DNA of 39,552 bases from Bacteroidetes bacterium 4572_128 (lineage in GTDB: Bacteria; Bacteroidota; Bacteroidia; Bacteroidales; 4572-128). Both the position numbers and the translations under genes were made by a program. Positions 1 through 9,559 of the stretch are shown here, piece after piece (position 1 is the stretch's first letter; each line of letters starts with the position of its first letter). Location: contig NBLL01000024.1 of the NCBI GenBank assembly GCA_002084355.1, forward strand, positions 2,041-41,592, in the 5' to 3' direction. The notes under the pieces were generated by a model that was not told the origin of the DNA, did no database searches, and saw only the letters and a program-made list of their open reading frames with translations.

Positions 1-866
1 TTTTTTTCAAAAAAACGCCAAAATTTTAATGATTTCAAATTATTAAAAAAAAAATTTTTTTCAAAAAACGCCAAAATTTTAATGATTTCAAATTATTAAA
101 AAAATTTTTTTCAAAAAAACGCCAAAATTTTAATGATTTCAAATTATTAAAAAAATTTTTTTTTGAAAAAACGCCAAAATTTTAATGATTTCAAATTATT
201 AAAAAAATTTTTTTTTGAAAAAACGCCAAAATTTTAATGATTTCAAATTATTAAAAAAAAAAAATTTTTTGAAAAAACGCCAAAATTTTAATGATTTCAA
301 ATTATAAAAAAAAAAAATTTTTCAAAAAAACGCCAAAATTTTAATGATTTCAAATTATTAAAAAAAATTTTTTTGAAAAAACGCCAAAATTTTAATGATT
401 TCAAATTATAAAAAAAAAAAAATTTTTGAAAAAACGCCAAAATTTTAATGATTTCAAATTATTAAAAAAAATTTTTTTTGAAAAACGCCAAAATTTTAAT
501 GATTTCAAATTATTAAAAAAAAAATTAAAAAAATTTTTTTCAAAAAAACGCCAAAATTTTAATATTTTCAAATTATTAAAAAAAAAATTTTTTTGAAAAA
601 ACGCCAAAATTTTAATGATTTCAAATTATTAAAAAAAATTTTTTTTGAAAAACGCCAAAATTTTAATGATTTCAAATTATTAAAAAAAAAATTTCAAAAA
701 AACGCCAAAATTTTAATATTTTCAAATTATTAAAAAAAATTTTTTTTGAAAAAACGCCAAAATTTTAATATTTTCAAATTATTAAAAAAAATTTTTTTTG
801 AAAAAACGCCAAAATTTTAATGATTTTTAAAATTAAAAAAAATTTTTTTAAATAAAATGCCGAATT
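1..866. repeat. Tandem array of a ~52 bp A/T palindromic repeat (16 units)
   Basis: The word CGCCAAAATTTTAAT recurs at positions 16, 69, 120, 172, 224, 278, 331, 382, 435, 486, 549, 602, 653, 703, 755 and 807, a step of 50-54 bases with one of 63. Each unit is a T-run joined to an A-run by one C or G, then CGCC, AAAATTTTAAT, GATTTCAAATTATT and an A-run. A degraded seventeenth copy follows near 855. The array begins at the window edge and may continue outside it. It abuts the 3' end of the minus-strand carboxypeptidase gene. There are no unique spacers, so it is not a CRISPR array. Confidence 0.9.
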
Positions 867-2512
867 TTAATGTTTAAAAAATTTTTCTTTAATAAATATA
901 TTTTCACTTTTTATTTGCAAAAAATACATTCCATATTGTAAATCTGCTGTTGAAAGATAAATTACATTTTTGCCTTTTTTTGCAAAAATATTTTTCAAAT
1001 TTTTAATTTCTCTGGCATAAAAATCAAAAATAATAATTTCTAAATTTTCATTATATTTAGAATTAAAAGTAATTTGCAATTTATTTTTGCAAGGATTTGG
1101 AATAATTTTCAAATTATAACTTTCTATTTTTGAAATAAATAATGTTGTATCTAAAGATAATTTTACATCTAAAATTGTAAAATTTTCATTTTGTACATTT
1201 ACGTTTTCTATAATTTTTGAATTATAAGCATCAGCAGAAAATTTCAAATTATAAGTTCCTTGAAAAATTAGACGATGATAATTACCAAAATTTTCACTAT
1301 TATAAATTTCTGAACTGTCTATATCGTGATTTAAAATTTCTATTTTTGCTAATAAAGGCTCATTTGTAATGCTATCTGTTACATTTCCTTTTATTCCGTA
1401 AGTAACTTGTTTAATGTAATTTAGCAAAGAACGATAATTATATTCCCAATAATTTGGCAAATTATTTGCGGGTGGAAATTTAGTTTGACTTAATTCAAAA
1501 GTAACCTCTCTACCGTGTAAAAAATAAGTTACATAATCCTGTCTTCCGCCACTAATAGAATACCAAGAATAACCGTTTGTAATCCCATTATCAAAAGATG
1601 TCAAATAATTATCAGAATATTTATGTACAGTGTCTGCATATTCTCTACAAATATATTCAAACCAATCTTCATCTGCATGTTCTTTTTCGTAAGTATCCCA
1701 AGGATAATTTAAAACTTCTGCTCCGGTATGTAAATTTGCCGAAAAAGCAAAATTATGCTCTTTCATAAAATTCATCATATCTATATTTTCTTTTTGCCAA
1801 TCTTCATTATCTGGATGTTCTCCATCTTCTGGATCTGGAAAGTTTCTATTCAAGTCCACATAATTTGCATTAAATCTAATGGCTTGAAAAATATTATTAT
1901 CTCCACCAAAATAAGTTCCATCTGGATTAGAAAGGGGATTTATCCAAATTTCTACATTATCTATCAAATAAGTAACAACTTCATTCTCTCCATAATTAGA
2001 AAGCAAATAATCTATCAATCTCAACATTAAAATATAACCAGTTACTTCATCACCGTGCATAGTAGAAGTATAAAAAAACTCTGGTTCATTTTCTTTTTTT
2101 TTTACATTATCTGAAATTTTTACCACAAGAATTTCTCTTTCATTAATTGAAGTTCCAATGGTGTCTATTGAACAAATAGATGGATAATTTGTTTGACTTC
2201 AATAGAATTTGCCATTTTACTTTTATAAGCATAAGATGGCGGTGGCAAAATTTCATAATCAAAATTTAATTTTAAAAATTTTTTAAAAGACTTTAAATTT
2301 GCATAAGCAAAAAAAATATTAGAATTTTCTTTTTTTTCATGCTTATCAATGGAAATAAATTTTGATAATTGCTTAATTTTATTTTGATCATTGCTTTTAA
2401 ATTTAAAATAAATTTCACCTCTTTTTTTTAAAATTTCTTCGTAATTCTGAGAAAAAGAAATAAAATTAAAAAATAAAATAATAAAAACAATAAATGGAAA
2501 TACTTTTTTCAT
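867..2512 (-). pseudogene. M14 zinc carboxypeptidase with T9SS sorting domain, broken by an internal deletion
   Basis: Secreted metallocarboxypeptidase. The 5' part (2512 to ~2196) gives a signal peptide and an N-terminal prodomain-like region; the rest (2126 to 867) gives the catalytic domain with zinc motif HGDE (His24 and Glu27 of that segment), a further zinc His133 in NLHTG and catalytic-type Glu211 in TFELS. A carboxypeptidase-regulatory-like beta domain (GNVTD...) follows, then a C-terminal type IX secretion sorting domain (IPNPCKNKL ... GMYFLQI). In a second frame upstream of 2126 the family sequence TNYPSICSIDTIGTS continues into VVKISDN, so coding is present on both sides. At about 2195, SIEV is joined directly to TNYPS; related proteins have roughly 20 residues (the YPTY...YVEMM stretch) between them. 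The deletion changes frame, so no full product is expected. Family call is strong; whether the break is real is open. Confidence 0.85.
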
Positions 2513-2523
2513 AATAATTAAAA

Positions 2524-2641
2524 AATTTTTTTTATAAAAATACGATTTTTTTTTAATTAAATTTTTTTCAATTCTTTTTTATATATTTTTTTATCACTAA
2601 GAACTTTTATTGCCTTTTGATAAGGCTATTTAGTTCATTTA
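2524..2641. repeat. Direct repeat copy A: extra copy of the S41 protease gene tail
   Basis: About 118 bases nearly identical to 4173-4292, same orientation. The copy covers the last ~28 codons plus the 3' flank of the S41 protease gene, including its stop, with only a few mismatches (for example GGCTATTT here, GGCATATTT in copy B). It ends abruptly at 2641. It lies 11 bases upstream of the carboxypeptidase start, so without the intervening 1.5 kb the protease tail would run straight into that gene. Best read as one boundary of an inserted segment. Confidence 0.85.
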
Positions 2642-2744
2642 TTTCATAGATTCAAGTCATAAATGCAAATTCTGATTTAGATTTAATTTTGCAAAATTAC
2701 AAAAAAAAACATTTAAAAAAATTTATATAATACAAAATTATATT

Positions 2745-2752
2745 TATCTTTA
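2745..2752 (+). promoter_or_regulatory. Possible -7 box (TATCTTTA) before the cassette lipoprotein
   Basis: TATCTTTA resembles the Bacteroidota TAnnTTTG element and lies 87 bases before the start at 2839. No convincing -33 TTTG was found at the usual distance. A relatively GC-rich patch follows (2764-2802), with a tandem GGCTTAAAC pair. Weak call. Confidence 0.25.
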
Positions 2753-2838
2753 CCGTTCAAATTAGCACGGCTTAAACGGCTTAAACGAGCTTTTGCTTTG
2801 CTTTTTTTTTTTATATAAATTTTTGTAAAATAAAAAAA

Positions 2839-3684
2839 ATGACAAAAAAAGTTACCGCTATTTTATTAGCAATTTTGTTTATTAGTTTTTACTCTTGTCA
2901 AAAAGAGAAAGCCTTTTTAGAAAAAGACAAAAAAATAAATAGTTTGTCTTATGATGATTTTGATCATATAGGACTTAAACATAATGAACTCCTAACTACA
3001 ATTTATAATGAACTTTGTCTTAAAGATCAAGAAGGTTTTAATTTTAAAGACAGGTCAGATGAAGAAAAATTTAATCATCTTAAATATTCCAATGCGATGG
3101 AATATTTTATTAATGAAAATATATCTGATACAAATGCTTATATTTCTTATCATGAATTTTGTGATGATTATATGTTTGATTTTATACATGGAGATCTTAC
3201 TATCTTAATACAAGATAGTGTTTGTATTTTTATAGACAATCCTTCAAATGGTTTTTCAAATATTCAAAAGTATTATTTGAAAAAAATTATGTACGAGGCT
3301 AATTCTTCTTCTACTCTTTACATCATGAGAAATAGGTTAAATAATCTAAAAGAAGAAATAAAAAGGAATATCTCTTCAGAAAGAGATGCAATAGTTTTGT
3401 ATTCTGTTTTAGCTATTGGAATCCATTCTTCTTTGTATTGGGAAGAAAATACTATAAATTGGGTTAAATTATTTCATACAGATGGAAATATTAATCTTGA
3501 ACCAGAAATGTTGCCACCTTGGGCAGTAGCTGATATAGCTGGCGGTCTTATCGGAACAGGATTAGGTTATTTCCGTAATGGACATACAGGATGGGATTTA
3601 GCAGAAGATGCACTATGGGGAGCAGGAGCTGCTTCTGCTTTTAGTGGTGCTAGCAGTGCTATACGTTATTTAAGTTCTAAATAA
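2839..3684 (+). CDS. Lipoprotein with glycine-rich C-terminal hairpin (candidate bacteriocin-like toxin)
   Basis: 281 residues, family not recognised. Residues 1-19 are a signal peptide ending in a lipobox (SFYSC, Cys20), so a lipid-anchored exported protein is expected. Residues ~30-220 are polar, acidic and mostly helical-looking, without known catalytic motifs. The last ~55 residues start at PPWAVADIAGG and are rich in Gly/Ala with GxxxG-like spacing (GGLIGTGLGY, WGAGAASAFSGASSA), as in membrane-inserting hairpins of pore formers and class II bacteriocins. Codon use is visibly less A/T-extreme than in its neighbours. It is the first gene of a two-gene cassette bounded by ~118 bp direct repeats, and a small two-helix membrane protein follows it in the position an immunity protein would take. 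The toxin idea is inference from architecture and context only. A start at 2839 after an A-run fits the other genes. Confidence 0.8.
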   Translation: MTKKVTAILLAILFISFYSCQKEKAFLEKDKKINSLSYDDFDHIGLKHNELLTTIYNELCLKDQEGFNFKDRSDEEKFNHLKYSNAMEYFINENISDTNAYISYHEFCDDYMFDFIHGDLTILIQDSVCIFIDNPSNGFSNIQKYYLKKIMYEANSSSTLYIMRNRLNNLKEEIKRNISSERDAIVLYSVLAIGIHSSLYWEENTINWVKLFHTDGNINLEPEMLPPWAVADIAGGLIGTGLGYFRNGHTGWDLAEDALWGAGAASAFSGASSAIRYLSSK

Positions 3685-3690
3685 CATATA

Positions 3691-3727
3691 TTTTTATCTT
3701 CAGATAAATATATCTGAAGATAAAAAA
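3691..3727 (+). terminator. Hairpin terminator between the two cassette genes
   Basis: TTTTTATCTTCAGATA (3691-3706) pairs perfectly over 16 bases with 3711-3726, loop AATA. It starts 7 bases after the lipoprotein stop. It could attenuate read-through so that the small downstream gene is expressed at a different level. Confidence 0.75.
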
Positions 3728-3746
3728 TAAATTAAAAAATAAATTA

Positions 3747-3989
3747 ATGAATAAATTTTTTGATCACATAAAGATTACTTTATCAACCGCGTTATTAGTG
3801 TTTATTATACTTCATATATTTATTTTTACATATGAATATTTTAAAAATATTTATTTTTTTAAACAGGAAGTAAATTGGTTAAACTTAATTTTAAGTACGG
3901 AGAATATAAAATACTCTGTATCGTTTGTTATTATAGGTGCAATAATTAATATGGTTATTCAATATGTTAATTATAAAAAAAAACATTGA
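3747..3989 (+). CDS. Small two-helix membrane protein (possible immunity partner)
   Basis: 80 residues, no recognised family. Two hydrophobic helices are visible, at residues ~11-31 (TALLVFIILHIFIF) and ~54-73 (SVSFVIIGAIINMVIQYV), with a polar ~20-residue loop between and a lysine-rich C terminus, suggesting both ends face the cytoplasm. It starts 62 bases after the lipoprotein gene, same strand, beyond the hairpin at 3691-3727. Size, topology and position match the small membrane immunity proteins that accompany pore-forming peptides, but nothing in the sequence proves that role. It lies inside the direct-repeat-flanked cassette. Confidence 0.65.
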   Translation: MNKFFDHIKITLSTALLVFIILHIFIFTYEYFKNIYFFKQEVNWLNLILSTENIKYSVSFVIIGAIINMVIQYVNYKKKH

Positions 3990-4040
3990 TTAATTTAAAA
4001 ATTCGTAGAAATTTTGCCAATTTTGATTATGAAAAAATTT

Positions 4041-4173
4041 GGAATAGAACTTTTTTGTGGAGGAATTTTTTTTTCATAATTCGTCCAAAATTTTTAATTT
4101 TTTGAGGAAATATTAACAAATTCTAAATTTTGAAATTTAAAAGTTTCTTCTCCACAAAAAGGTTATGAGAACC
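4041..4173. mobile_element. Mini inverted-repeat element, copy 1
   Basis: The left arm at 4041-4063 carries AACTTTTTTGTGGAGG. The right arm, read on the opposite strand from 4173 downwards, carries TAACCTTTTTGTGGAG; the arms match at 14 of 15 bases over the AAC...GTGGAG core. The same arm sequence bounds the element at 12600-12813. The interior contains CGTCCAAAATTTTTAA, the core word of the intergenic repeat arrays. The right end touches direct repeat copy B, so this element forms the right edge of the cassette. No coding capacity; movement by a transposase supplied in trans is inference. Confidence 0.5.
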
Positions 4174-4292
4174 AAAATTTTTTTATAAAAATACGATTTT
4201 TTTTTAATTAAATTTTTTTCAATTCTTTATTATATATTTTTTTATCACTAAGAACTTTTATTGCCTTTTGATAAGGCATATTTAGTTCATTT
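4173..4292. repeat. Direct repeat copy B: authentic 3' end of the S41 protease gene
   Basis: Partner of 2524-2641. Here the sequence is in its natural place, forming the last codons and 3' flank of the S41 protease gene. The pair brackets 2642-4172. A duplication of a gene's 3' end is what integrases that target gene ends leave behind, but no integrase is present and ~118 bases is long for such a site. Confidence 0.85.
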
Positions 4293-5730
4293 ATAATTTG
4301 ATAAAATTCATTTTCACCAAATAAATTTTTTGCAATTAAAGCTTTGATTTGGATTTTAAATGTTTCTTCAGAAATTAAAAATTCTTTTTCATTTTTAGGA
4401 ATTCCATTTTCTTCTCCAAAAGAAATCATAAGATTTAAAATTTTATCATCTATAAAAAAATTTTCTTTAAAATCGTCAAAATTTTTAAAATGTTTTTCAA
4501 TTTTGCTTCTTTCTGTATCAAAAAATTTAACCATAAAATCATAAATAATTCCTTTTCTAAAAAAATTACTATAATAATTTGTAACTCCAACATTATTTAT
4601 TGGAATAAAAATATCTGGCATAATTCCACCTCCACCGTAAACTATACGTTTATTTTCCAAAGTAAAAAATTTTAAAAATTCATCAAAATGTATGCTGTCT
4701 TCATTTTTCAATTCACCGTGTTCTATTCGCTCTTTTATTTCTTTTTTATAATTATCTGTTCCTTTTTTCAAATATTCTTTTTGAATTAATCTTCCTGTTG
4801 GAGTGTAATAACGTGCTATTGTTAATCTTACAACTGAACCATCTATTAAATTTATTTGACGCTGCACAAGTCCTTTTCCAAAAGAACGTCTCCCAATAAT
4901 TATTCCTCTGTCCCAATCTTGTATCGCTCCGGATACAATTTCGCTTGCCGAAGCACTGTTTTCATTAATTAAAACAGCAATTCTATATTTTTTTTCAACA
5001 AAAAAACCTTTTTTTGTTGAAAAATAATCTTTGTTTTTATTATTTATTCCTCTTGTATAAACTATCATTTTTTCCTTTTTCAAAAATTCGTCTGCTAAAC
5101 TTACTGCTGTCTTCAAATAACCTCCACCATTATTTTGCAAATCTAAAATCAAATGTTTTATACCTTTTTTTTCTAATTTTTTTAATGCGTCTTTATATTC
5201 TTGCATAGTTGTAGACGCAAAACGATTAACTTTTATATATCCAATTTCATTATTTATCATATAACTCGCATCTAAACTTAAAATAGGAATTTTATCTCTT
5301 TGCAATGTAAAATCTATGAAATTACTAGACCTTTTAATTTGTAAATCCACATAAGAACCTTTTTTCCCTCTTAATTTGGAACTGATAAAATTGTAGTTTA
5401 AATCTATACCAGCAAAATTTTCTCCATCAACTTTAAACTTCCTTTTAATCTTTCATTATTTTTTTTTACATTTTTTGCATGAATATAAGAGGAATGTGGG
5501 TCTAATTTATTTAAAACTTCTTTAATAGCACTTTCTACAAGGAGTTCATTATCAACACTATCTACATAGTATCTATTTATTTTTTCTAAAAAATTTACAA
5601 ATTTAATACTTTGTTTTTCTTTTTCCTGAGCACAAGAAAATTGAAAGAAAGAAAGAAAATAGATAAGAAGAAATAATTTATTAAACCTACAAAATAATTT
5701 CATTTTTTTTAATTTTAAATTAAAACGCAA
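4208..5730 (-). pseudogene. C-terminal processing protease, S41 family, PDZ domain largely deleted
   Basis: Exported serine protease of the CtpA/Prc type. The first reading segment (to ~5435) holds a signal peptide and the N-terminal helical part with DPHSSYI. The likely start is the ATG at 5703, giving a signal peptide ending FSC and so probably a lipoprotein. The second segment gives the catalytic core: SLDASY, YIKVNRF, DLQNNGGGYL, the nucleophile motif SASASE and the base Lys in SFGKG, then a C-terminal extension to the stop at 4208. Near 5435, NERLKGS is joined to KVDGENFAGI. Family members have about 35-40 residues there (the start of the PDZ domain, GIGI...GDKII). The out-of-frame part KVDGENF...LRGKKGSYVDLQIKR is still readable, so this is a deletion with frameshift rather than a one-base indel. 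The catalytic residues survive but the full-length product should not be made. Confidence 0.85.
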
Positions 5731-5937
5731 AATAATAAATTTTATGTTTTTAAAAATTTACATTTTTTGAAAAAATAATTTTTATAAAAATTTTGTCATT
5801 TTTTGAAAAATTTTTATTATAAAAAAATGGCATTTTTCAAAAAAAAATTTTTATTTAAATAAAATTTATTAATAAAGAATTTATGCTAATGTTTTAATTT
5901 AAAATTTTTGTTTTTCTTATTAAAAAAAAATGAAAAA

Positions 5938-6897
5938 CTATTTTTCTTGGAAAATTCCCATTTTTGTAAATTTATTAATTCTATTTTCAATAAGTTTATC
6001 TTTATCTACATTTTTCAAAATTTCTATATGTTTTTTTATTTCTGTTTTTACATTTAAAAAAATTTGTTCTCTATTTACGTGTGCACCTCCAAATGGTTCA
6101 GGAATAATTTTATCTATTAAATCAAATTTTAGCATATCCTCAGCAGTTAATTTTAATGCTTTTGCAGCTTCTTTTTTAAATTCCCAACTTCTCCATAAAA
6201 TAGACGAGCAAGATTCTGGCGAAATAACAGAATACCAAGTATTTTCCAACATAAAAACTTTATCTCCAACTCCAACTCCAATTGCTCCACCTGATGCTCC
6301 TTCTCCGATAATTACACAAATTATAACAGTTTTCAAATTAAACATTTCATAAATATTTCGTGCTATTGCTTCTCCTTGTCCTCTTTCTTCTGCTTCTAAA
6401 CCGGGAAATGCTCCTGGTGTATCTATAAAAATAACTATAGGTTTTTCGAATTTTTCTGCTAAACGCATTAAACGTAATGCTTTACGATAACCTTCAGGAT
6501 TTGCCATTCCAAAATTACGATATTGTCGTTCTTTTGTATTCCTACCTTTTTGTTGTCCGATAAACATTACCGTTTCACCATCTAAAGATGCAAAACCTCC
6601 CACCATTGCTTTATCATCTTTTACATTTCTATCTCCGTGTAATTCTATAAAACTTTCTTTTTCTGAGATAGCCGAAATATAATCTAAAGTGTAAGGACGG
6701 TCTGGATGACGAGAAATTTGAACACGTTGCCAAGGTGTTAAATTACTATAAATTTTCTTTCGTGTCTCTTGAATCTCTTTATCAAGTTCTTCTACGATTT
6801 TACTTGTATCAACTTTAGTAGTTTTCGCAATTTCTTTTGTTCGTTCTAAATGCTCTAATAATTCCTGTATAGGTTTTTCAAAATCCAAGAAATTCAT
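5938..6897 (-). CDS. accA: Acetyl-CoA carboxylase carboxyltransferase subunit alpha
   Basis: Alpha half of the biotin-dependent carboxyltransferase that moves CO2 from carboxybiotin to acetyl-CoA, the first committed step of fatty acid synthesis; cytoplasmic, partner AccD (not in this window). 319 residues, the normal family length. Visible signatures are [10 protein letters not shown] at the N terminus, [66 protein letters not shown] and [13 protein letters not shown], all colinear and uninterrupted. It stands alone, facing a divergent gene at 6991. No sign of the internal deletions found in neighbouring genes. Confidence 0.97.
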   Translation of the reverse strand: MNFLDFEKPIQELLEHLERTKEIAKTTKVDTSKIVEELDKEIQETRKKIYSNLTPWQRVQISRHPDRPYTLDYISAISEKESFIELHGDRNVKDDKAMVGGFASLDGETVMFIGQQKGRNTKERQYRNFGMANPEGYRKALRLMRLAEKFEKPIVIFIDTPGAFPGLEAEERGQGEAIARNIYEMFNLKTVIICVIIGEGASGGAIGVGVGDKVFMLENTWYSVISPESCSSILWRSWEFKKEAAKALKLTAEDMLKFDLIDKIIPEPFGGAHVNREQIFLNVKTEIKKHIEILKNVDKDKLIENRINKFTKMGIFQEK

Positions 6898-6990
6898 AAT
6901 TTTAAATTTTATTAAAAAAAATTTTTTACAAAAAAACCTATTTTTTTTTAAATAAATAAAAAAAAAATTATTTTTGTTAAAAAATTTAAA

Positions 6991-7569
6991 ATGAAAAAAA
7001 TAGAATTAGATATTATTGGTTTAAGTTATACGCAAACTCAGTCTGGAGCTTATGCTTTACTTTTAGGCGAGATTGATGGTGATAGACGTTTGCCTGTGAT
7101 TATTGGTGCACAAGAAGCTCAGGCAATTGCAATACATTTGGAAAATATTAAACCGCCAAGACCTTTAACTCACGATTTATTTTTAAATATGGCAATAGGT
7201 TTTAATGTCAATCTTGTTGAAGTTGTTATTTTAAAATTAGAAGAAGGTTTATTTTATTCAGAACTTGTTATGGAAAATTCTTTAACAACCATAAGAATAG
7301 ATGCAAGAACTTCTGACGCAATTGCATTAGCAATTCGTTTTTCTTGTCCAATTTATACTAATGAAGATATTTTGCAAAAAGCAGGTATGTATATTGATTT
7401 GGACGGTAAAACAAAAAAACCTAAAAAAACAAAAGCAAAAAAGAAAAAAAATATTTTAAAAGAAAAAAGTATGGAAGAATTAGAAAAATTGATGAATAAA
7501 GCCATAGAAGAGGAAAATTATGAAAAAGCATCACTTTACAGAGATGAAATTAATATAAGAAAAAAATAA
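6991..7569 (+). CDS. Bifunctional nuclease (BFN/DUF151) family protein with UVR-like tail
   Basis: 192 residues. Residues 1-~130 are the BFN/DUF151 domain ([59 protein letters not shown]). Plant and mycobacterial relatives have been reported with nuclease activity; the bacterial function is not settled. A lysine-rich linker (~138-155) leads to a UVR-like helical hairpin ([26 protein letters not shown] split over residues 160-187), as found in UvrB/UvrC and Clp-associated proteins. This two-part layout is usual for the Bacteroidota version. Complete; it is followed 56 bases later by the TIR-domain gene on the same strand and may share a transcript with it. Confidence 0.88.
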   Translation: MKKIELDIIGLSYTQTQSGAYALLLGEIDGDRRLPVIIGAQEAQAIAIHLENIKPPRPLTHDLFLNMAIGFNVNLVEVVILKLEEGLFYSELVMENSLTTIRIDARTSDAIALAIRFSCPIYTNEDILQKAGMYIDLDGKTKKPKKTKAKKKKNILKEKSMEELEKLMNKAIEEENYEKASLYRDEINIRKK

Positions 7570-7625
7570 TTTTTATAAATTTTGCATAAATTTTGTTCTA
7601 AAATTATTAATTTTTTATAAAAAAA

Positions 7626-9251
7626 ATGAAAAAAAGATTCAAATATAAACATAAAGCTTTTATTTCTTATAAACATTCTAACATAAGTAGAACCCAGGCA
7701 ATTGCTTTGGAAAGTTCTTTGAAAAGATATGCTAAACCTTTTTTAAAACCTCCGATAAGCATTTTTAGAGATGAAAAACAAATGGTTGCATCCAACAATT
7801 TAGATAAATTGATAAAAGATGGATTAAAAAGTTCAGAATATTTGCTTTTTCTTGCAGAGAAATCTGCGGCGGAATCTGTTTGGGTGCAAGATGAAATAAA
7901 ATATTGGTGTGATGATTTAAAAAGATTAGATAAATTTATAATTGTGCATGTTGCAGATACTATAGATTTTAACATGGATAAAAAAATATTAGATTGGAAA
8001 AAAACAAATGCATTACCAAAAAATGTATTGGAGAAACATCTAAAAACGATACCACTTTTTATTGATTTAACTTGGGCAAAAACAGAAAACCAAAGAGATT
8101 TAAATAATATTCAATATAAAGGTATAATTAATAATTTAACGGCAAGGTTTAGAAATTTAACTCCGGAAAAAATTAATGACGAAGAAATTTTAGCACACAG
8201 AAAAAATAATAGATTAGCACAAATTACAATATTTGTAATTGTTCTGCTATCTTTTGTTGCCATTGGATTTGCTATTTATGCAAAAAAACAAGAACGAGAG
8301 GCAAATGCAAGTAAAATGCTAACTCATGCTTATGTGCAGCAGTTAGAAGAATTGATGGATGATTTAGAAACAAAAAATGAAAAAATAAAAGAACAAATGA
8401 AAAAATTAGAAGAATTAGAAAATGAAAAAGAATCCAAAAAATTAGAAATAGAAAAATTAGAAGAGGAAAAAAATAAAGAAATAAAAAATGCAAAGAACGA
8501 AATAGAAGCAAGGGAAATTTTAAAAAAGTATAAGATAAAAATAGAAAAAGAAAATGAAATTAGAGAAAAAAGAATTCAAGAGTTAGAAAAAGAAAAAACA
8601 GAAGATGTAGAAAAAATATTATATGGATTGGATTGGATTGAAAAAGATTTAGAAACAAAAGAAATTTTATTATTTGACGGACTTGCAAGAGCGAAAAGAA
8701 ATTCTAAATGGGGATATGTAAACAAAAAAGGAATTGTTATAATTGATTGTAAATTTGATAAGGCAGAAAGATTTAAAAATGGTGTTGCTTTGGTGGAAAA
8801 AAATACTCGTTTTGCAATGATAGATAAACTAGGAAAACCTACAACTGATTGGTTAGATAGAATTTATAGATTTGTAGATGGAATTTCTAAAGTAAAAAAA
8901 GACAAAAAATATGGTTTTATAAATGATAAAGGAAAATTAATAACAAAAATAAAATACAATTATACTTATGAATTTTCTGGTGGTTTTGGAATTATAAGAA
9001 AAGGAAGAAAACACGCATTTGTAAATAAAAAAGGGAAACAAATTTCAAAATGGTATGATAATATTTTTAATTTTTCTGATGGTATGGCAAAAGTTCAAAA
9101 GAATAAAAAATTTGGATTTATAAATGAAAAAGGAAGAGTTATTGTGCCAATAATTTATTCCGGAGCAACTTCTTTTAAAAATGGAAAAGCAAAAGTAAAA
9201 GCATTGGGAATAACTTTTTTTATAAATAAAAAAGGTAAAAAAGTTAAATAA
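7626..9251 (+). CDS. Membrane-anchored TIR-domain protein with coiled coil and WG repeats
   Basis: 541 residues. Residues ~5-175 are a bacterial TIR domain: KAFISYKHS (strand A), FRDEKQMVASNNL (BB-loop region), SSEYLLFLAEKSAAESVWVQDE. Glu90 in the WVQDE motif sits where catalytic Glu lies in NAD-cleaving TIR domains. One transmembrane helix (199-219, TIFVIVLLSFVAIGFAIYA) is followed by a long charged coiled coil (~235-335). The C-terminal ~195 residues are six WG-type beta repeats (WGYVNKKG, FAMIDKLG, YGFINDKG, HAFVNKKG, FGFINEKG, TFFINKKG). The TIR domain would be cytoplasmic if the N terminus stays inside, placing coil and WG repeats in the periplasm. TIR proteins in bacteria often act in phage defence through NAD depletion; WG repeats are usually binding modules. 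Sensing by WG signalling to TIR is inference. Complete and undamaged. Confidence 0.85.
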   Translation: MKKRFKYKHKAFISYKHSNISRTQAIALESSLKRYAKPFLKPPISIFRDEKQMVASNNLDKLIKDGLKSSEYLLFLAEKSAAESVWVQDEIKYWCDDLKRLDKFIIVHVADTIDFNMDKKILDWKKTNALPKNVLEKHLKTIPLFIDLTWAKTENQRDLNNIQYKGIINNLTARFRNLTPEKINDEEILAHRKNNRLAQITIFVIVLLSFVAIGFAIYAKKQEREANASKMLTHAYVQQLEELMDDLETKNEKIKEQMKKLEELENEKESKKLEIEKLEEEKNKEIKNAKNEIEAREILKKYKIKIEKENEIREKRIQELEKEKTEDVEKILYGLDWIEKDLETKEILLFDGLARAKRNSKWGYVNKKGIVIIDCKFDKAERFKNGVALVEKNTRFAMIDKLGKPTTDWLDRIYRFVDGISKVKKDKKYGFINDKGKLITKIKYNYTYEFSGGFGIIRKGRKHAFVNKKGKQISKWYDNIFNFSDGMAKVQKNKKFGFINEKGRVIVPIIYSGATSFKNGKAKVKALGITFFINKKGKKVK

Positions 9252-9559
9252 ATTAAAAAAATTCAAATTATAAATTAGGATTTTTTTTATAAAAAAAATT
9301 TTTATAAAAAATTACTCAAATTTTTAACATTTTTTTTCAAAAAACGACCAAATTTTTACGGTTTTTTATAATTAAAAAAAAAAATTCTAAAACGACCAAA
9401 TTTTAATGATTTTTATAATTTAAAAAATTTTTTTTCAAAAAAATGCCAAAATTTTAAATTATTAAAAAAAAAAAAATATATAATTTAAATTCATAAAAAA
9501 TTTACGTTAAAAAAATATATATATTAAAATTTTCACGATTTTTGAAAAAAATTAAAATT
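9252..9559. repeat. Degenerate short array of the intergenic A/T repeat
   Basis: About 300 bases without a gene. It holds three or four diverged units: TTTCAAAAAACGACCAAATTTTTACGG near 9335, AAAACGACCAAATTTTAATG near 9390 and TTTCAAAAAAATGCCAAAATTTTAA near 9430, separated by A/T runs. The core is CGACC here, unlike the CGCC version at the window start. Confidence 0.7.

Noticed and set aside
401-607. Minus-strand open frame of 68 codons with a repeating LKFWRF pattern
   Set aside because: It is a translation of the ~52 bp repeat units; the peptide repeats only because the DNA does. No start context or family.
1-866. CRISPR array
   Set aside because: The whole ~52 bp period is repeated, with no unique spacers, and there are no cas genes.
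2524-4292. Ordinary insertion sequence
   Set aside because: No transposase, and a ~118 bp duplication is far longer than transposon target duplications.
7667-7975. Minus-strand open frame opposite the TIR-domain gene
   Set aside because: It is a shadow of the real gene, without family similarity.
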